Source: JANYLB01 sp963837715 (lineage in GTDB: Bacteria; Actinomycetota; Acidimicrobiia; IMCC26256; JANYLB01). Taken from it: a stretch of DNA of 64,000 nucleotides. The notes under the pieces are model-generated. The model was not told where the DNA came from. It was given only the letters and a program-made list of their open reading frames with translations, and ran no database searches. Below are positions 26,504 through 34,723 of this stretch, in pieces. Within the stretch, counting starts at the first letter, position 1; each line of letters opens with the position of its first letter. The stretch is from NCBI GenBank assembly GCA_963837715.1, contig CAWIOF010000003.1, positions 62,001-126,000 of the forward strand, read 5' to 3'. Both the position numbers and the translations under genes were made by a program.

Positions 26504-27607
26504 ATGACCCTCCTCGAGAAGCCTGAGCCCGCACGCCCGGTCTACCGACTGCCGCGGGAGGCGTACTTCGACCATTCGTGGTTCGAGCGGGAACGCGAGC
26601 TCCTGTTCTCGAAGACGTGGGGTTTCATCGGCCACGTGAGCGAGCTCCCCGAGGCCGGCGACTTCATCACCGCCGAGATCGGGACGGAACCCGTCGTGGT
26701 GGTGCGCGCGGGCGACGGGACCCTCCGGGGGTTCTTCAACGTCTGTCGGCACCGGGGGATGGTCATCGCCTGCGAGGCGTCGGGGAACTGCGGCGAGTCG
26801 CTGCGGTGCGGCTACCACGGCTGGGAGTACGACTTGGAGGGATCGCTGATCCGCGTCCCGCAGCGCAAGACGCAGTTCCCGGATCTCGACACCGCGGAGG
26901 CCGGCCTGCTCCCGGTCGCGGTGGCGACGTGGGGTGGGTTCGTCTTCGTGCATCCCGATCCGGAGGCGGCCGACACGTTCGACGCGTGGCTCGGCGACTT
27001 CCCGGCGCACTGCGGCGACTATCCGTGGGACGACATGGTCGAGGTCGACACGCTCTCCTTCGACATCGCGGCGAACTGGAAGCTGTTCATCGAGAACCAC
27101 ATCGACTGGCTCCACCTCTGGTACCTCCACGAGAACACGGTCGCGGGCTACGACCACCACCAAGGCGTGTACGGCGACATCGGCCTGCACTGGTACTCCC
27201 ACGAGCAGCTCGGCCCGAACGAGCCGATGTACGAGCCCGAGGGCTCGCCGCGGCTCACCGGCATCTCCGACGACGAGCTCCGCTCGGTGCGCGCCAACCT
27301 GTTCTTCCCGAACACACCGTTCGCCTCCGTGGGTACGGCGGTGCTCACCTTCCGCGTCGTGCCGACGGGTCCCGAGACCACCACCGTCGAGATCCGCTGG
27401 TACGCGATGCCCGGCACGGTGATCGACGACGAGGCCCGCGCCTTCTTCCTCGAGATCGTCCACGTGGAGGACGGGCTCGTGTGCGAGCGGATGCAGCGCG
27501 CGATCCATTCGCCCCGCTTCGAGGTGGGCAAGCTCGCCGTCGACCACGAACGCCCGATCGAGCGCTTCCACGAGAACCTGCTCGCGTTCCTGGGTGACCC
27601 GATCTGA
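26504..27607 (+). CDS. Rieske non-haem iron oxygenase, alpha-type (Rieske 1)
   Basis: A 367-residue aromatic-ring-hydroxylating-type oxygenase. The Rieske [2Fe-2S] ligands are Cys81-His83 (CRHRGM) and Cys102-His105 (CGYHGW). The mononuclear iron site is ENHIDWLHLWYLH with bridging Asp201 and ligands His204 and His209, the canonical D-x2-H-x4-H pattern. It probably mono-oxygenates or dealkylates an N-containing substrate; related three-component systems need a separate reductase, which is absent here. ATG 26504 is supported by the promoter 7 nt upstream. It is a paralogue of the genes at 27744 and 46579 (shared RVPQRKTQFPD and the iron-site run). First gene of a 17.6-kb co-directional block with GS-like ligases and an amidotransferase-like hydrolase. 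Confidence 0.93.
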   Translation: MTLLEKPEPARPVYRLPREAYFDHSWFERERELLFSKTWGFIGHVSELPEAGDFITAEIGTEPVVVVRAGDGTLRGFFNVCRHRGMVIACEASGNCGESLRCGYHGWEYDLEGSLIRVPQRKTQFPDLDTAEAGLLPVAVATWGGFVFVHPDPEAADTFDAWLGDFPAHCGDYPWDDMVEVDTLSFDIAANWKLFIENHIDWLHLWYLHENTVAGYDHHQGVYGDIGLHWYSHEQLGPNEPMYEPEGSPRLTGISDDELRSVRANLFFPNTPFASVGTAVLTFRVVPTGPETTTVEIRWYAMPGTVIDDEARAFFLEIVHVEDGLVCERMQRAIHSPRFEVGKLAVDHERPIERFHENLLAFLGDPI

Positions 27608-27680
27608 GGCGACTCTGACCGTCTGGGTTACGGGTGTGTCAATCCTGAGCCCCTGATGTTGCGTTCACGTGTCGGAATAT

Positions 27681-27694
27681 CGATCATGTGATCG
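27681..27694. promoter_or_regulatory. inverted repeat CGATCA-TG-TGATCG upstream of Rieske 2
   Basis: Two perfect 6-bp arms around a 2-nt centre lie 50 nt before the GTG at 27744 in the 136-nt gap between the two Rieske genes. It is a candidate operator for an internal promoter. Confidence 0.4.
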
Positions 27695-27743
27695 GTGCCG
27701 CGCGTCCGCGCCTGCCCGCATTCCTGTCACCGAGGAGCCCGAC

Positions 27744-28856
27744 GTGACCAGCGTCCTGGATCGCCCCGACCCGTCCGCGCCTGAGGGCGGCGAGCGTCCG
27801 TCGTACCGGCTGCCTCCCGAGGCGTACTTCGATCCCGCCTGGTACGAGCGCGAGCGCCGCGAGCTCTTCGGCCGGACGTGGAACCTCGTCGCGCACGTCT
27901 CGGAGCTGCCGAACGCCGGCGACTTCGTGACCGCGATGGTCGGCACCGAGCCGGTGGTGGTCGTCCGGACCGGCGACGGCGCGCTGCACGGGTACCTCAA
28001 CATCTGTCGGCACCGAGGCATGGTCATCAAGTGCGAGGACGCCGGGAACTGCGGTGACTCGCTGCGCTGTGGGTACCACGGGTGGGAGTGGAACCTCGAC
28101 GGCGCGCTGGAGCGCGTCCCCCAGCGCAAGACCCAGTTCCCCGACGTCGAGACGGACACGCTCGGGCTGCACCCGGTCGCCGTCGACGTGTTCAACGGCT
28201 TCGTCTTCGTGCACCCCAACCCGGTCGCGGGCGAGTCGTTCGCCGACTGGCTGGGCGCGTACCCGCAGTTCTGCGGCGACTACCCGTGGGACGATCTCGT
28301 CGAGATCGGGCGCACGAAGGTTCCGCTCGCGTGCAACTGGAAGCTCTACATCGAGAACCACATCGACTGGCTGCACCTCTGGTACCTGCACCAGGACTCG
28401 CTCAAGCAGTACGAGCACCACCTGGCGGGCTACGACACCACCGGACTGCACTGGTGGTCGGCCGAGACCATCCGCGAGGGCGAGGACGCATGGGATCCCG
28501 CCGGGATCCGTCCGATCCCCGTCTCGCAGGAGGAACGCGACACGCTGCGGGCGAACCTGATGTTCCCCAACGTCCCCATCGCGATGATGGGACATCACAT
28601 CCAGAGCTACCAGGTCGTCCCCACCGGACCGGAGACGTGCGAGCTCGACATCCGTTCCTTCGGGATCGCGGGTTCGGTCATCACCGACGAGACCCGCGAG
28701 CAGGGCCTCGTCATCCTCGAACACGAGGACGGCACCGCGTGCGAGCGGATGCAGCAGGCGATGCACTCGGCGCGCTTCGAGGTCGGTCCGCTCGCCCTCG
28801 AGCACGAGAAGCCGATCGAGGACTTCCACCGGAACCTGCTCTCGTACCTCCCTTGA
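27744..28856 (+). CDS. Rieske non-haem iron oxygenase, alpha-type (Rieske 2)
   Basis: A 370-residue paralogue of the preceding oxygenase. Rieske ligands: Cys88-His90 and Cys109-His112; iron site ENHIDWLHLWYLH with Asp208, His211 and His216. GTG 27744 is chosen because GAGGAG lies 6 nt upstream and the family N-terminus RPSYRLPPEAYFDPAWYERE follows; an earlier start at 27669 is less likely. The closeness to Rieske 1 indicates tandem duplication, with divergence in the substrate-facing C-terminal half (HHLAGYDTTGLHWWS here against HHQGVYGDIGLHWYS). The stop overlaps the start of a stub of a third copy by 1 nt (TGATG). It presumably acts on a related substrate or a later oxidation step. Confidence 0.93.
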   Translation: MTSVLDRPDPSAPEGGERPSYRLPPEAYFDPAWYERERRELFGRTWNLVAHVSELPNAGDFVTAMVGTEPVVVVRTGDGALHGYLNICRHRGMVIKCEDAGNCGDSLRCGYHGWEWNLDGALERVPQRKTQFPDVETDTLGLHPVAVDVFNGFVFVHPNPVAGESFADWLGAYPQFCGDYPWDDLVEIGRTKVPLACNWKLYIENHIDWLHLWYLHQDSLKQYEHHLAGYDTTGLHWWSAETIREGEDAWDPAGIRPIPVSQEERDTLRANLMFPNVPIAMMGHHIQSYQVVPTGPETCELDIRSFGIAGSVITDETREQGLVILEHEDGTACERMQQAMHSARFEVGPLALEHEKPIEDFHRNLLSYLP

Positions 28857-28993
28857 TGGTGCGCACCGCGACGCTCACGGCCGACCGACCCGCGTACCGG
28901 CTTCCTCCGAGTGCGTACTTCGATCCCGACTGGTACGACCACGAACGGCCGATCTCCGAGTTCCACCAGAACCTCCTCGCGCGACTGCGGTAG
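28856..28993 (+). pseudogene. 45-codon stub of a third Rieske oxygenase (in-frame internal deletion)
   Basis: The frame starts at ATG 28856 inside the Rieske 2 stop. Its first 30 residues (PAYRLPPSAYFDPDWYDHER) match the N-terminus of Rieske 1 and 2, and its last 14 (PISEFHQNLLARLR) match their extreme C-terminus (KPIEDFHRNLLSYLP). Everything between, about 310 codons with both iron centres, is missing, and the frame is kept. The junction is GACCACGAACG; Rieske 1 has that same 11-mer in its C-terminal codons (27542-27552), so deletion between short direct repeats is a plausible origin. The product cannot be an oxygenase. It may be translated by coupling from Rieske 2. Confidence 0.8.
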
Positions 28994-29005
28994 CGACCCG
29001 CACGG

Positions 29006-30166
29006 ATGCGTCGTCCCCGGTCCACGTCGTCTGATCGCGCGTTGCTCGTCGCGGCGTTCGCGCTCATGGCGAGCACGAGCGTGGTGTTCCCGTTGCTCCC
29101 CGAGATCCAGGACACCCACGGACTCCCCACCTCGGCGCTCGGTCTGATCGGCGCGGCGCCGTTCTTCGCCGGGCTCGTGGTCCAACTGGGGTTCTCGCGG
29201 TTCGCCGACCGCGGTCACTCCCGCAGCCTGATGGCCGCGGGGATGGTGCTCGGCTGCGTGTCGCTGATCGGGATGGCCGCCGGCTCGACGCTGCTGGAGT
29301 TCGTGCTGGCCCGGGCCGTGTCGGGAGTCGCCCTCGGCCTGTTCCTCCCCGCGGCCCGGGCGAGCGCGGCGGGCACCGACCAACGGGAGATCGCGCACCA
29401 CCTCGGGAAGCTCTCGAGCGCCGAACTGTCGGGGATCGTGGCCGGCCCGGTGCTCGGGGCCGCGATCGCCGGGGTGTTCGGGTTGTCGGCCGCCTTCCTC
29501 GTCTTCGCGGCACTGGGTCTCGCGATCGCCGCGTTCGCCGGTCCCCGACTCCCGAACCGCGCCGTGCCGGCCGGGGCGGTCCCGACCCGGGGCGTGACGC
29601 GCCTCCTGCGCCGGCGCGGCGTGCTCGGCGCACTGCTCCTCGTGGTCGCGATCGAGTTTCCCGTCGGGATGTACGAGTCGGTGTTCGCCCGCTACCTCAC
29701 CGACCGGGGCGCGAGCAGCCTCTTCATCGGGTTCTTCGCCCTCGCGTTCGGCTTGCCCTTCGTGCTGCTCGCGGCCACCGGTGGCCGGATCGCCGATCGG
29801 GTCGGCCCGGCCCGTGCCGCCGCGATCACGACGCTCGTGGTGGCGCCGATCATCGCGTCGTACGGCTTCCCGGATCGGCCCGTGGTGCTCGCGGCGATGG
29901 GCGTGATCGAAGCGTGCTTCCAGGCCGTCGCGATCCCCGCCTCACGCGCCGCGATGGTCTTCGCCTGTCCGCCGGAGCACGTCGCCGCCGGTCAGGGATT
30001 CGCCGGGGCGGCCGGCTTGTTGGCGACGGGGATCACGGCACTCGTTGCCCCTCTCCTGTACGAGACGTGGGGTCCGGTGGTGATGTGCATGACGATCGGC
30101 GGTTTCGTGGCGCTCTTCGCGCTCGGTGCGATCGCTCTCGACCGTCGCGACATGGTCGAGGTCTGA
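29006..30166 (+). CDS. MFS transporter
   Basis: A 386-residue membrane protein with about 12 hydrophobic helices. The loop 2-3 signature is FSRFADRGHSRSLM (the GxxxDRxGRR-type MFS motif), and a related GGRIADRVGPARAA loop follows helix 8. ATG 29006 is 12 nt after the Rieske stub, in the same direction as the oxygenase genes. It resembles drug/metabolite antiporters of the YajR/EmrD style. In this context it may export a toxic intermediate or import the substrate alongside the ABC system downstream. A strong inverted repeat follows the gene. Confidence 0.9.
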   Translation: MRRPRSTSSDRALLVAAFALMASTSVVFPLLPEIQDTHGLPTSALGLIGAAPFFAGLVVQLGFSRFADRGHSRSLMAAGMVLGCVSLIGMAAGSTLLEFVLARAVSGVALGLFLPAARASAAGTDQREIAHHLGKLSSAELSGIVAGPVLGAAIAGVFGLSAAFLVFAALGLAIAAFAGPRLPNRAVPAGAVPTRGVTRLLRRRGVLGALLLVVAIEFPVGMYESVFARYLTDRGASSLFIGFFALAFGLPFVLLAATGGRIADRVGPARAAAITTLVVAPIIASYGFPDRPVVLAAMGVIEACFQAVAIPASRAAMVFACPPEHVAAGQGFAGAAGLLATGITALVAPLLYETWGPVVMCMTIGGFVALFALGAIALDRRDMVEV

Positions 30167-30209
30167 TTCGTCGCCGACGGTCGGCGGAAGCGTTCCTGCG
30201 CGCCGGGAA

Positions 30210-30246
30210 CCCGCGTCACCTGAGCAACAGATCCGTGTGACGCGGG
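30210..30246. terminator. 10-bp inverted repeat after MFS gene
   Basis: CCCGCGTCAC (30210-30219) and GTGACGCGGG (30237-30246) are perfect arms around a 17-nt loop. It lies in the 132-nt gap between the MFS gene and the creatininase gene. It lacks a T-run, so it may be a weak terminator or an operator. Confidence 0.4.
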
Positions 30247-30284
30247 GTTCGCGGGCTCAACACCGGTCGGCAACGTCGTCTGCC

Positions 30285-30290
30285 TACCTT
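30285..30290 (+). promoter_or_regulatory. -10-like box TACCTT before creatininase-family gene
   Basis: TACCTT ends 8 nt before ATG 30299, which has no Shine-Dalgarno. A second transcript for the ligase and hydrolase genes may start here. Confidence 0.35.
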
Positions 30291-30298
30291 GAGCCGCT

Positions 30299-31081
30299 AT
30301 GGCGCGACGCTGGTTCGATGAGGGGTGGCCGTCGCTGACGGACCTCCCCGGCGAAGTGGGGCTGGTCCCGGTCGGTGCGGTGGAGCAACACGGCCCGCAC
30401 CTTCCCACCGGTACCGACACGATCATCGCCACCGCGATCTGCGAAGCCGCCAGTGACCGTTGCGGTGCGCCCGTGCTCCCAGCGATCCCGCTCGGGGCGA
30501 GCTACGGACACGGCACCGTGCTCCCGGGCACGATCTCGCTCACTCCCGAACTGCTCGCCGCCGTGGTGCGCCAGTACTCCGACTGGGCCGCGGCGTCGGG
30601 GCTGACCCGCCTCCTCTTCGTCAACGCCCACTTCGGGAACTCGGCCGCGCTCGGCATCGCGACCGACCATCTCCGGCTCTACCGCCCCGACCTGCGGGCC
30701 GGCGTGGTCGAGTGGTGGACCCTCGATCCGGTCGTGGCACGCGAGATGGTCGTCGACGGCGAAGACCTCCACGCGAACCGCGGTGAGACCGCGATCATGC
30801 TGGCGATCGCGCCGGAGCTCGTCAGCCGCGACGAGATGGCGCGGGCCGACGATCCCGACCGGACCGCCGATCTGGTGTTCCGGTACACCGCCCCGGCCCT
30901 CTCGACGAACGGCGTCACCGGCCGGCCGTCGGAGGCGACCGTCGAGCTCGGTGAGCTCCTGCTCACCCGGACCGCCGACGCGCTGGCCGCCCGGGTCGAA
31001 CGCGGTCGGGTCGAAGAGCCGCCGCTCGGTGTGAGTCCACCACCGACCTTGTCCGCGCCCGCTCCGCTCTCTCGCGCCTGA
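30299..31081 (+). CDS. creatininase-family metal-dependent amidohydrolase
   Basis: A 260-residue protein of the creatininase family (PF02633). The metal-binding motif PVGAVEQHGPHLPTGTD carries Glu29, His31 and Asp40; NAHFGN (His111) and HANRGETAIML (Glu163) complete the site. Members open cyclic amides (creatinine to creatine), deformylate purine breakdown products or trim mycofactocin. The region lacks mycofactocin maturase genes, so a catabolic amidase role is more likely here. It sits between an MFS transporter and a GS-like ligase, in the same direction. It could hydrolyse an N-substituted cyclic amide or guanidine-derived ring, but the substrate is not known. Confidence 0.9.
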   Translation: MARRWFDEGWPSLTDLPGEVGLVPVGAVEQHGPHLPTGTDTIIATAICEAASDRCGAPVLPAIPLGASYGHGTVLPGTISLTPELLAAVVRQYSDWAAASGLTRLLFVNAHFGNSAALGIATDHLRLYRPDLRAGVVEWWTLDPVVAREMVVDGEDLHANRGETAIMLAIAPELVSRDEMARADDPDRTADLVFRYTAPALSTNGVTGRPSEATVELGELLLTRTADALAARVERGRVEEPPLGVSPPPTLSAPAPLSRA

Positions 31082-31111
31082 CGCAAACTATCGGTCGATC
31101 GAAAGGTACCC

Positions 31112-32503
31112 GTGGATACGATTCGCACCCCCACCGACAGTGACCAGAAGCTCGCGCAGGACCTCGCGGAACAGGGCGTCGAGTACGTCGTCGGGTCGTT
31201 CATCGACATCGCCGGCCGGGCGAAGTCGAAGATGGTCCCGATCGACCACCTCCCGAGTCTGCTCTCGGGATCGGAGCGCTACACCCCGCGCGGGATGGGC
31301 GACCTCGGGGCGATGAACCCGACGGAAGACGAATGCGTCGCGTACCCCGACCCGTCGACGCTGCGCATCATGCCGTGGGACACCCGGATCGCGTGGATGG
31401 CAGCCGACCTGCTCTACGGCGGCGCCGACCCGTTCGAGAACTGCACCCGCTCGATCCTGAAGCGTCAGCTCGCGATCGCCGAGGAGCAGGGTCTGATCTT
31501 CAACCTCGGGGTCGAGACCGAGATCTACGCCTACCGACCGGGGGAGCCGGTCGACATCGCGGGGGTCGCGAGCAAGCCCGCGGGCTACCTCGAACCGATG
31601 GCGCGGAGCGGCAGCCTGAAGCCGACGCCGGCCTACGACGTCGAGAGCACGATCGACGCGCTGCCGTTCCTCGACCCGATGGTCCGGTACATGAACCAGA
31701 CCGGCTTCGGGGTGTTCAGCTTCGACCACGAAGGCGGCGACGCGCAGTTCGAGTTCGACTTCGAGTACGCGCCGGCACTCGAGATGGCCGACAAGATCAC
31801 GTTCTTCCGGCTCATGGCCAAGCAGGTCGCCAAGCAGGCCGGGCTCGCGGTCACGTTCATGCCCAAGCCGTACACCGAGGCGTGGGGATCGGGTCACCAC
31901 TTCAACATGAGCCTGGTCGACGCCGAGCTCGGACAGAACATCTTCCGCGACGAAGACGGCACCCGCGGCTGGAGCAAGGCCTGCTACAGCTTCGTCGCCG
32001 GGATCCTGAAGCACGCGGCCGCGATCGCGGCAGTCGCCACTCCGACGGTCAACTCCTACAAGCGGATGGTTCCGCGGCTCGCCGACGGTGTGGTGTCGTG
32101 GGCACCGGTGTGGGCCGCGTACGGCGACAACAACCGTTCCTGCATGTTGCGATTGCCGCACAACCGGCCCGCGGTCGAGAACCGCGGGGTCGACTCCGCG
32201 GCCAACACCTACCTCGCGGCGGCGTTCATGCTCGCGGCCGGTCTCGAGGGGATCGCCGAGAACCTCGACCCGGGCGACCCGGTCGAGGACATGACCTACG
32301 ACTGGGGTCGGAAGAACGGCGCCGTCCGGCTGCCGCGGAACCTCCTCGAGGCGATCGACGCGTTCGACGTCGACCCGCTGACGCGTCAGGTCTTCCCGGA
32401 GCGATTCGTGTCGGAGTACGTCGACATGAAGACCCTGGAATGGGAGCAGTACCACTCGCAGGTCAGCGAGTGGGAGCGCGAGAAGTACTTGAACATCTTC
32501 TGA
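31112..32503 (+). CDS. type III glutamine synthetase-like ligase (gamma-glutamyl-amide synthetase type), GS-like 1
   Basis: A 463-residue GS-superfamily enzyme. The beta-grasp N-terminus contains FIDIAGRAKSKMVPIDHL; the catalytic domain has LGVETEIYAY, FDHEGGDAQFEFDF, MPKPYTEAWGSGHHFNMSL, the ATP-side APVWAAYGDNNRSCMLRLP and the ending EWEREKYLNIF seen in gamma-glutamylmethylamide and type III synthetases. Such enzymes join glutamate to a primary amine with ATP rather than make glutamine for general use. GTG 31112 follows GAAAGG. The next gene encodes a class I amidotransferase-like hydrolase that could remove the glutamyl group. With the Rieske genes this repeats the AtdA1/AtdA2/AtdA3 logic of aniline oxidation. 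Amine substrate unknown. Confidence 0.92.
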   Translation: MDTIRTPTDSDQKLAQDLAEQGVEYVVGSFIDIAGRAKSKMVPIDHLPSLLSGSERYTPRGMGDLGAMNPTEDECVAYPDPSTLRIMPWDTRIAWMAADLLYGGADPFENCTRSILKRQLAIAEEQGLIFNLGVETEIYAYRPGEPVDIAGVASKPAGYLEPMARSGSLKPTPAYDVESTIDALPFLDPMVRYMNQTGFGVFSFDHEGGDAQFEFDFEYAPALEMADKITFFRLMAKQVAKQAGLAVTFMPKPYTEAWGSGHHFNMSLVDAELGQNIFRDEDGTRGWSKACYSFVAGILKHAAAIAAVATPTVNSYKRMVPRLADGVVSWAPVWAAYGDNNRSCMLRLPHNRPAVENRGVDSAANTYLAAAFMLAAGLEGIAENLDPGDPVEDMTYDWGRKNGAVRLPRNLLEAIDAFDVDPLTRQVFPERFVSEYVDMKTLEWEQYHSQVSEWEREKYLNIF

Positions 32504-32519
32504 TGCGGACGTTCACCTG

Positions 32520-33200
32520 ATGCTCGTCGGACTTGTCATCGGTCGCTATCCCACCGAGCGGTACTCGATGCACCGTGGGTACCTCGACGCGCTCCGCGCG
32601 CTCGACGCGACACCGATGATCGTGCCCGCGGGCGACGGCCTCGACGCCGATGCCGCGGCGGAGATCCTCGCGGGTTGCGACGCGCTCGTGTCGACCGGAG
32701 GCGGCGACATCGACCCCGCGGCCTACGGAGCCGACCCGACGCCCGAGCTCATGGAGGTCGACGCCGATCGCGATGTCGTCGACCTCTGGGCCGTGCGCGA
32801 CTTCCACGCCCGGGGCCGGCCCGTGCTCGGGATCTGCCGCGGCGCGCAGTCGGTCGCGGTGGCGATGGGCGGGACGTTGGTGGTGGATCTCCCGAGCGCC
32901 GGGATCACCGGGCACTGGGACGAAGCCCGCCAGTACGAACCGATCCACGGCATCGAGGCGGATCCCGGTTCGGAAGCTGCCGCCGCGCTCGGGGGAACGA
33001 CCGAGGTCAACTCGATCCACCACCAGGCGATCGCCGATCCCGGTCCGAACCTGCGGGTGACGGCCCGCGGACCCGGCGACGTGATCGAAGCGGTCGAGAC
33101 CGAGGGCGTGCTCGCGGTGCAGTGGCACCCGGAGCGCCTCTACTTCGGCGGCGACGCCCGTCATCTCGCCCCCTTCGAGTGGCTGGTCAAACGCGCATGA
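32520..33200 (+). CDS. gamma-glutamyl-GABA hydrolase-like class I amidotransferase (peptidase C26, PuuD type)
   Basis: A 226-residue protein with the class I glutamine amidotransferase triad: nucleophile Cys106 in GICRGAQ, His203 and Glu205 in QWHPERL. STGGGDIDPAAYG and the NSIHHQAI segment are typical of the PuuD/AtdA2 group that hydrolyses gamma-glutamyl amides. It begins 17 nt after the GS-like gene and its stop overlaps the SDR start by 4 nt (ATGA). The likely role is to cleave a gamma-glutamylated amine or its oxidation product, or to limit accumulation of the toxic glutamyl adduct, as shown for aniline degradation. It has no synthetase domain, so it is not a biosynthetic amidotransferase subunit by itself. 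Confidence 0.9.
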   Translation: MLVGLVIGRYPTERYSMHRGYLDALRALDATPMIVPAGDGLDADAAAEILAGCDALVSTGGGDIDPAAYGADPTPELMEVDADRDVVDLWAVRDFHARGRPVLGICRGAQSVAVAMGGTLVVDLPSAGITGHWDEARQYEPIHGIEADPGSEAAAALGGTTEVNSIHHQAIADPGPNLRVTARGPGDVIEAVETEGVLAVQWHPERLYFGGDARHLAPFEWLVKRA

Positions 33201-33967
33201 CGGTTGCGGTGGTCACGGGGGGTGGACGGGGTCTCGGGCGGGGGATCGCGCTCGCGTTGGCCGACGCGGGGCACGATCTCGTGCTCGGCTACCACTCGGA
33301 TCCGACCGCGGCGGGCGACACGGCTGCCGTCGCTCGATCGAAGGGTCGCCGCGTCGAGCTCGTCGCCGGCGACGTGACCGACGCGGCGACCGCGAAGCTG
33401 CTCGTCGACGCGGCCACGGCGACGCTCGGTGGGCTCGACGTGTGGGTGAACAACGCCGGCGTGTCGATCATCGCGAGTCTCGCCGACACACCGCCGGTCG
33501 AGATGGAGCGCATGCTCGCGGTGAACGTGATGGGTACGTTCCACGGCCTGCAGGCCGCGGCCGCGGCGATGCGGGAGCGCGGCACCGGAGGCCGGATCGT
33601 GAACCTCGCGTCGGATGCCGGCCTCCAGGGCTTCGCGTTGCTCGGTGGTTACGCCGCCACCAAGTTCGCCGTCGTCGGACTCACCCAGACCGCGGCGGTC
33701 GAGCTCGCGGCCGACGGCATCACGGTGAACGCGGTGTGCCCCGGCACCGCCGAGACCGCGATGAACGAGGGGGAGTGGTCGACCGAGACCGCTCTCACCG
33801 GCCGCACGCGTGACGACGTGCGGGCCGACTACCTCGGTGCGATCCCGCTCGGGCGGTTCTGCACCCCCGAAGACGTCGGCTCCACCGTTGCGTGGCTCGT
33901 GAGCCCCGGCGCGGCGTTCGTCACCGGCCAGTCCGTCTGCGTCAACGGCGGAACGGTCCTGCATTGA
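33197..33967 (+). CDS. SDR family oxidoreductase
   Basis: A 256-residue classical SDR: VVTGGGRGLGRGIA cofactor loop near residue 6, VNNAGVSII, catalytic Ser in NLASDAGLQG, YAATK (Tyr-x3-Lys), and SVCVNGGTVLH at the end. The start ATG 33197 overlaps the hydrolase stop by 4 nt, so translation is coupled. In the operon it would oxidise an alcohol or hemiaminal left by the Rieske oxygenase, or reduce an aldehyde; this is inference from position. It has no close relation to the SDRs at 3903 and 25586. Confidence 0.9.
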   Translation: MTVAVVTGGGRGLGRGIALALADAGHDLVLGYHSDPTAAGDTAAVARSKGRRVELVAGDVTDAATAKLLVDAATATLGGLDVWVNNAGVSIIASLADTPPVEMERMLAVNVMGTFHGLQAAAAAMRERGTGGRIVNLASDAGLQGFALLGGYAATKFAVVGLTQTAAVELAADGITVNAVCPGTAETAMNEGEWSTETALTGRTRDDVRADYLGAIPLGRFCTPEDVGSTVAWLVSPGAAFVTGQSVCVNGGTVLH

Positions 33968-33989
33968 TCGCAACCGTGAAAGGAGCGAG

Positions 33990-34622
33990 ATGCGCCAACC
34001 CATGATCGTCGGCAACCCGGTGCTCGTGGTCGTCGACATCCAGAACACCGGTGGGATGACCACGGAAGAGATCGGCATCCCCTTGATGGACGGTCACGAG
34101 GAGCGGTTCCAGCGCGCGCTCGACATCGTCGGTGCCGCACGGTCCGCAAGCGTCCCCGTCGTGTTCTTCCGTGAGGTGCACCGCCCGAGCCTCGTCGACT
34201 TCGGTCGCGAGCTCGACGGGGTGGAGAACATCCACTGCCTCGACGGCGATCCCGGCACCGAGTTCGATCCCCGCCTCGTGCCCCTCGACGGTGAGCACCA
34301 CATCGTGAAGCGGCGGTACTCGTGCTTCTTCGGCACCGAGCTCGAGATCCTGCTCAAGGGGTTGCAGGCCGAGACGCTGATCCTGATCGGCGGCCTCACC
34401 GACGTGTGCGTGCACTACACGTTCGTCGACGGGCACCAGCACGACTACCGCGTGCGCGTCGTCGAGGACTGTGTCGGTGGTTCGTCGGTCACCGCGCACG
34501 ACGCGTCGCTCAACGCCATGGAGTACCTCCAGGCCGGCGCCCGTCGGAGCACCGCCGAGATCGTCGCGGCCTTCACCGACCTCGCCGCGAGTCGCGAGCG
34601 CCCCGTCCCGGTGTCGGCATGA
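33990..34622 (+). CDS. isochorismatase-like cysteine hydrolase
   Basis: A 210-residue isochorismatase-superfamily hydrolase with the full triad Asp16 (VVVDIQN), Lys107 (IVKRRYSCFF) and Cys140 (LTDVCVHYT). Enzymes of this fold hydrolyse C-N bonds in nicotinamide, N-carbamoylsarcosine, ureidoacrylate, biuret or guanylurea. AAAGGAG precedes ATG 33990. It follows the SDR by 22 nt and precedes the ABC importer, so it belongs to the same block. Given the creatininase, N-carbamoylsarcosine-amidase-like chemistry is one option, but no sarcosine oxidase or creatinase is present. The active-site Cys means it is likely an amidase rather than true isochorismatase. Confidence 0.9.
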   Translation: MRQPMIVGNPVLVVVDIQNTGGMTTEEIGIPLMDGHEERFQRALDIVGAARSASVPVVFFREVHRPSLVDFGRELDGVENIHCLDGDPGTEFDPRLVPLDGEHHIVKRRYSCFFGTELEILLKGLQAETLILIGGLTDVCVHYTFVDGHQHDYRVRVVEDCVGGSSVTAHDASLNAMEYLQAGARRSTAEIVAAFTDLAASRERPVPVSA

Positions 34623-34710
34623 CCCCCTCCGATCACCACGACCCGTGAACCGACCCGTCCCGACCTGAACGTTCCCGACCAGACCCCATGACCAGCAACA
34701 CCAACCGACC

Positions 34711-34716
34711 AGGAGG
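34711..34716 (+). promoter_or_regulatory. ribosome-binding site AGGAGG that sets the SBP start
   Basis: A full AGGAGG lies 7 nt before GTG 34724, which favours that codon over the in-frame ATG at 34688 that has no such site. Confidence 0.75.
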
Positions 34717-34723
34717 TCGCCCC

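Noticed and set aside
33990..34622. A creatinine pathway formed by the creatininase and isochorismatase genes
   Set aside because: No creatinase, sarcosine oxidase or hydantoinase genes are present, so the full pathway is not supported.
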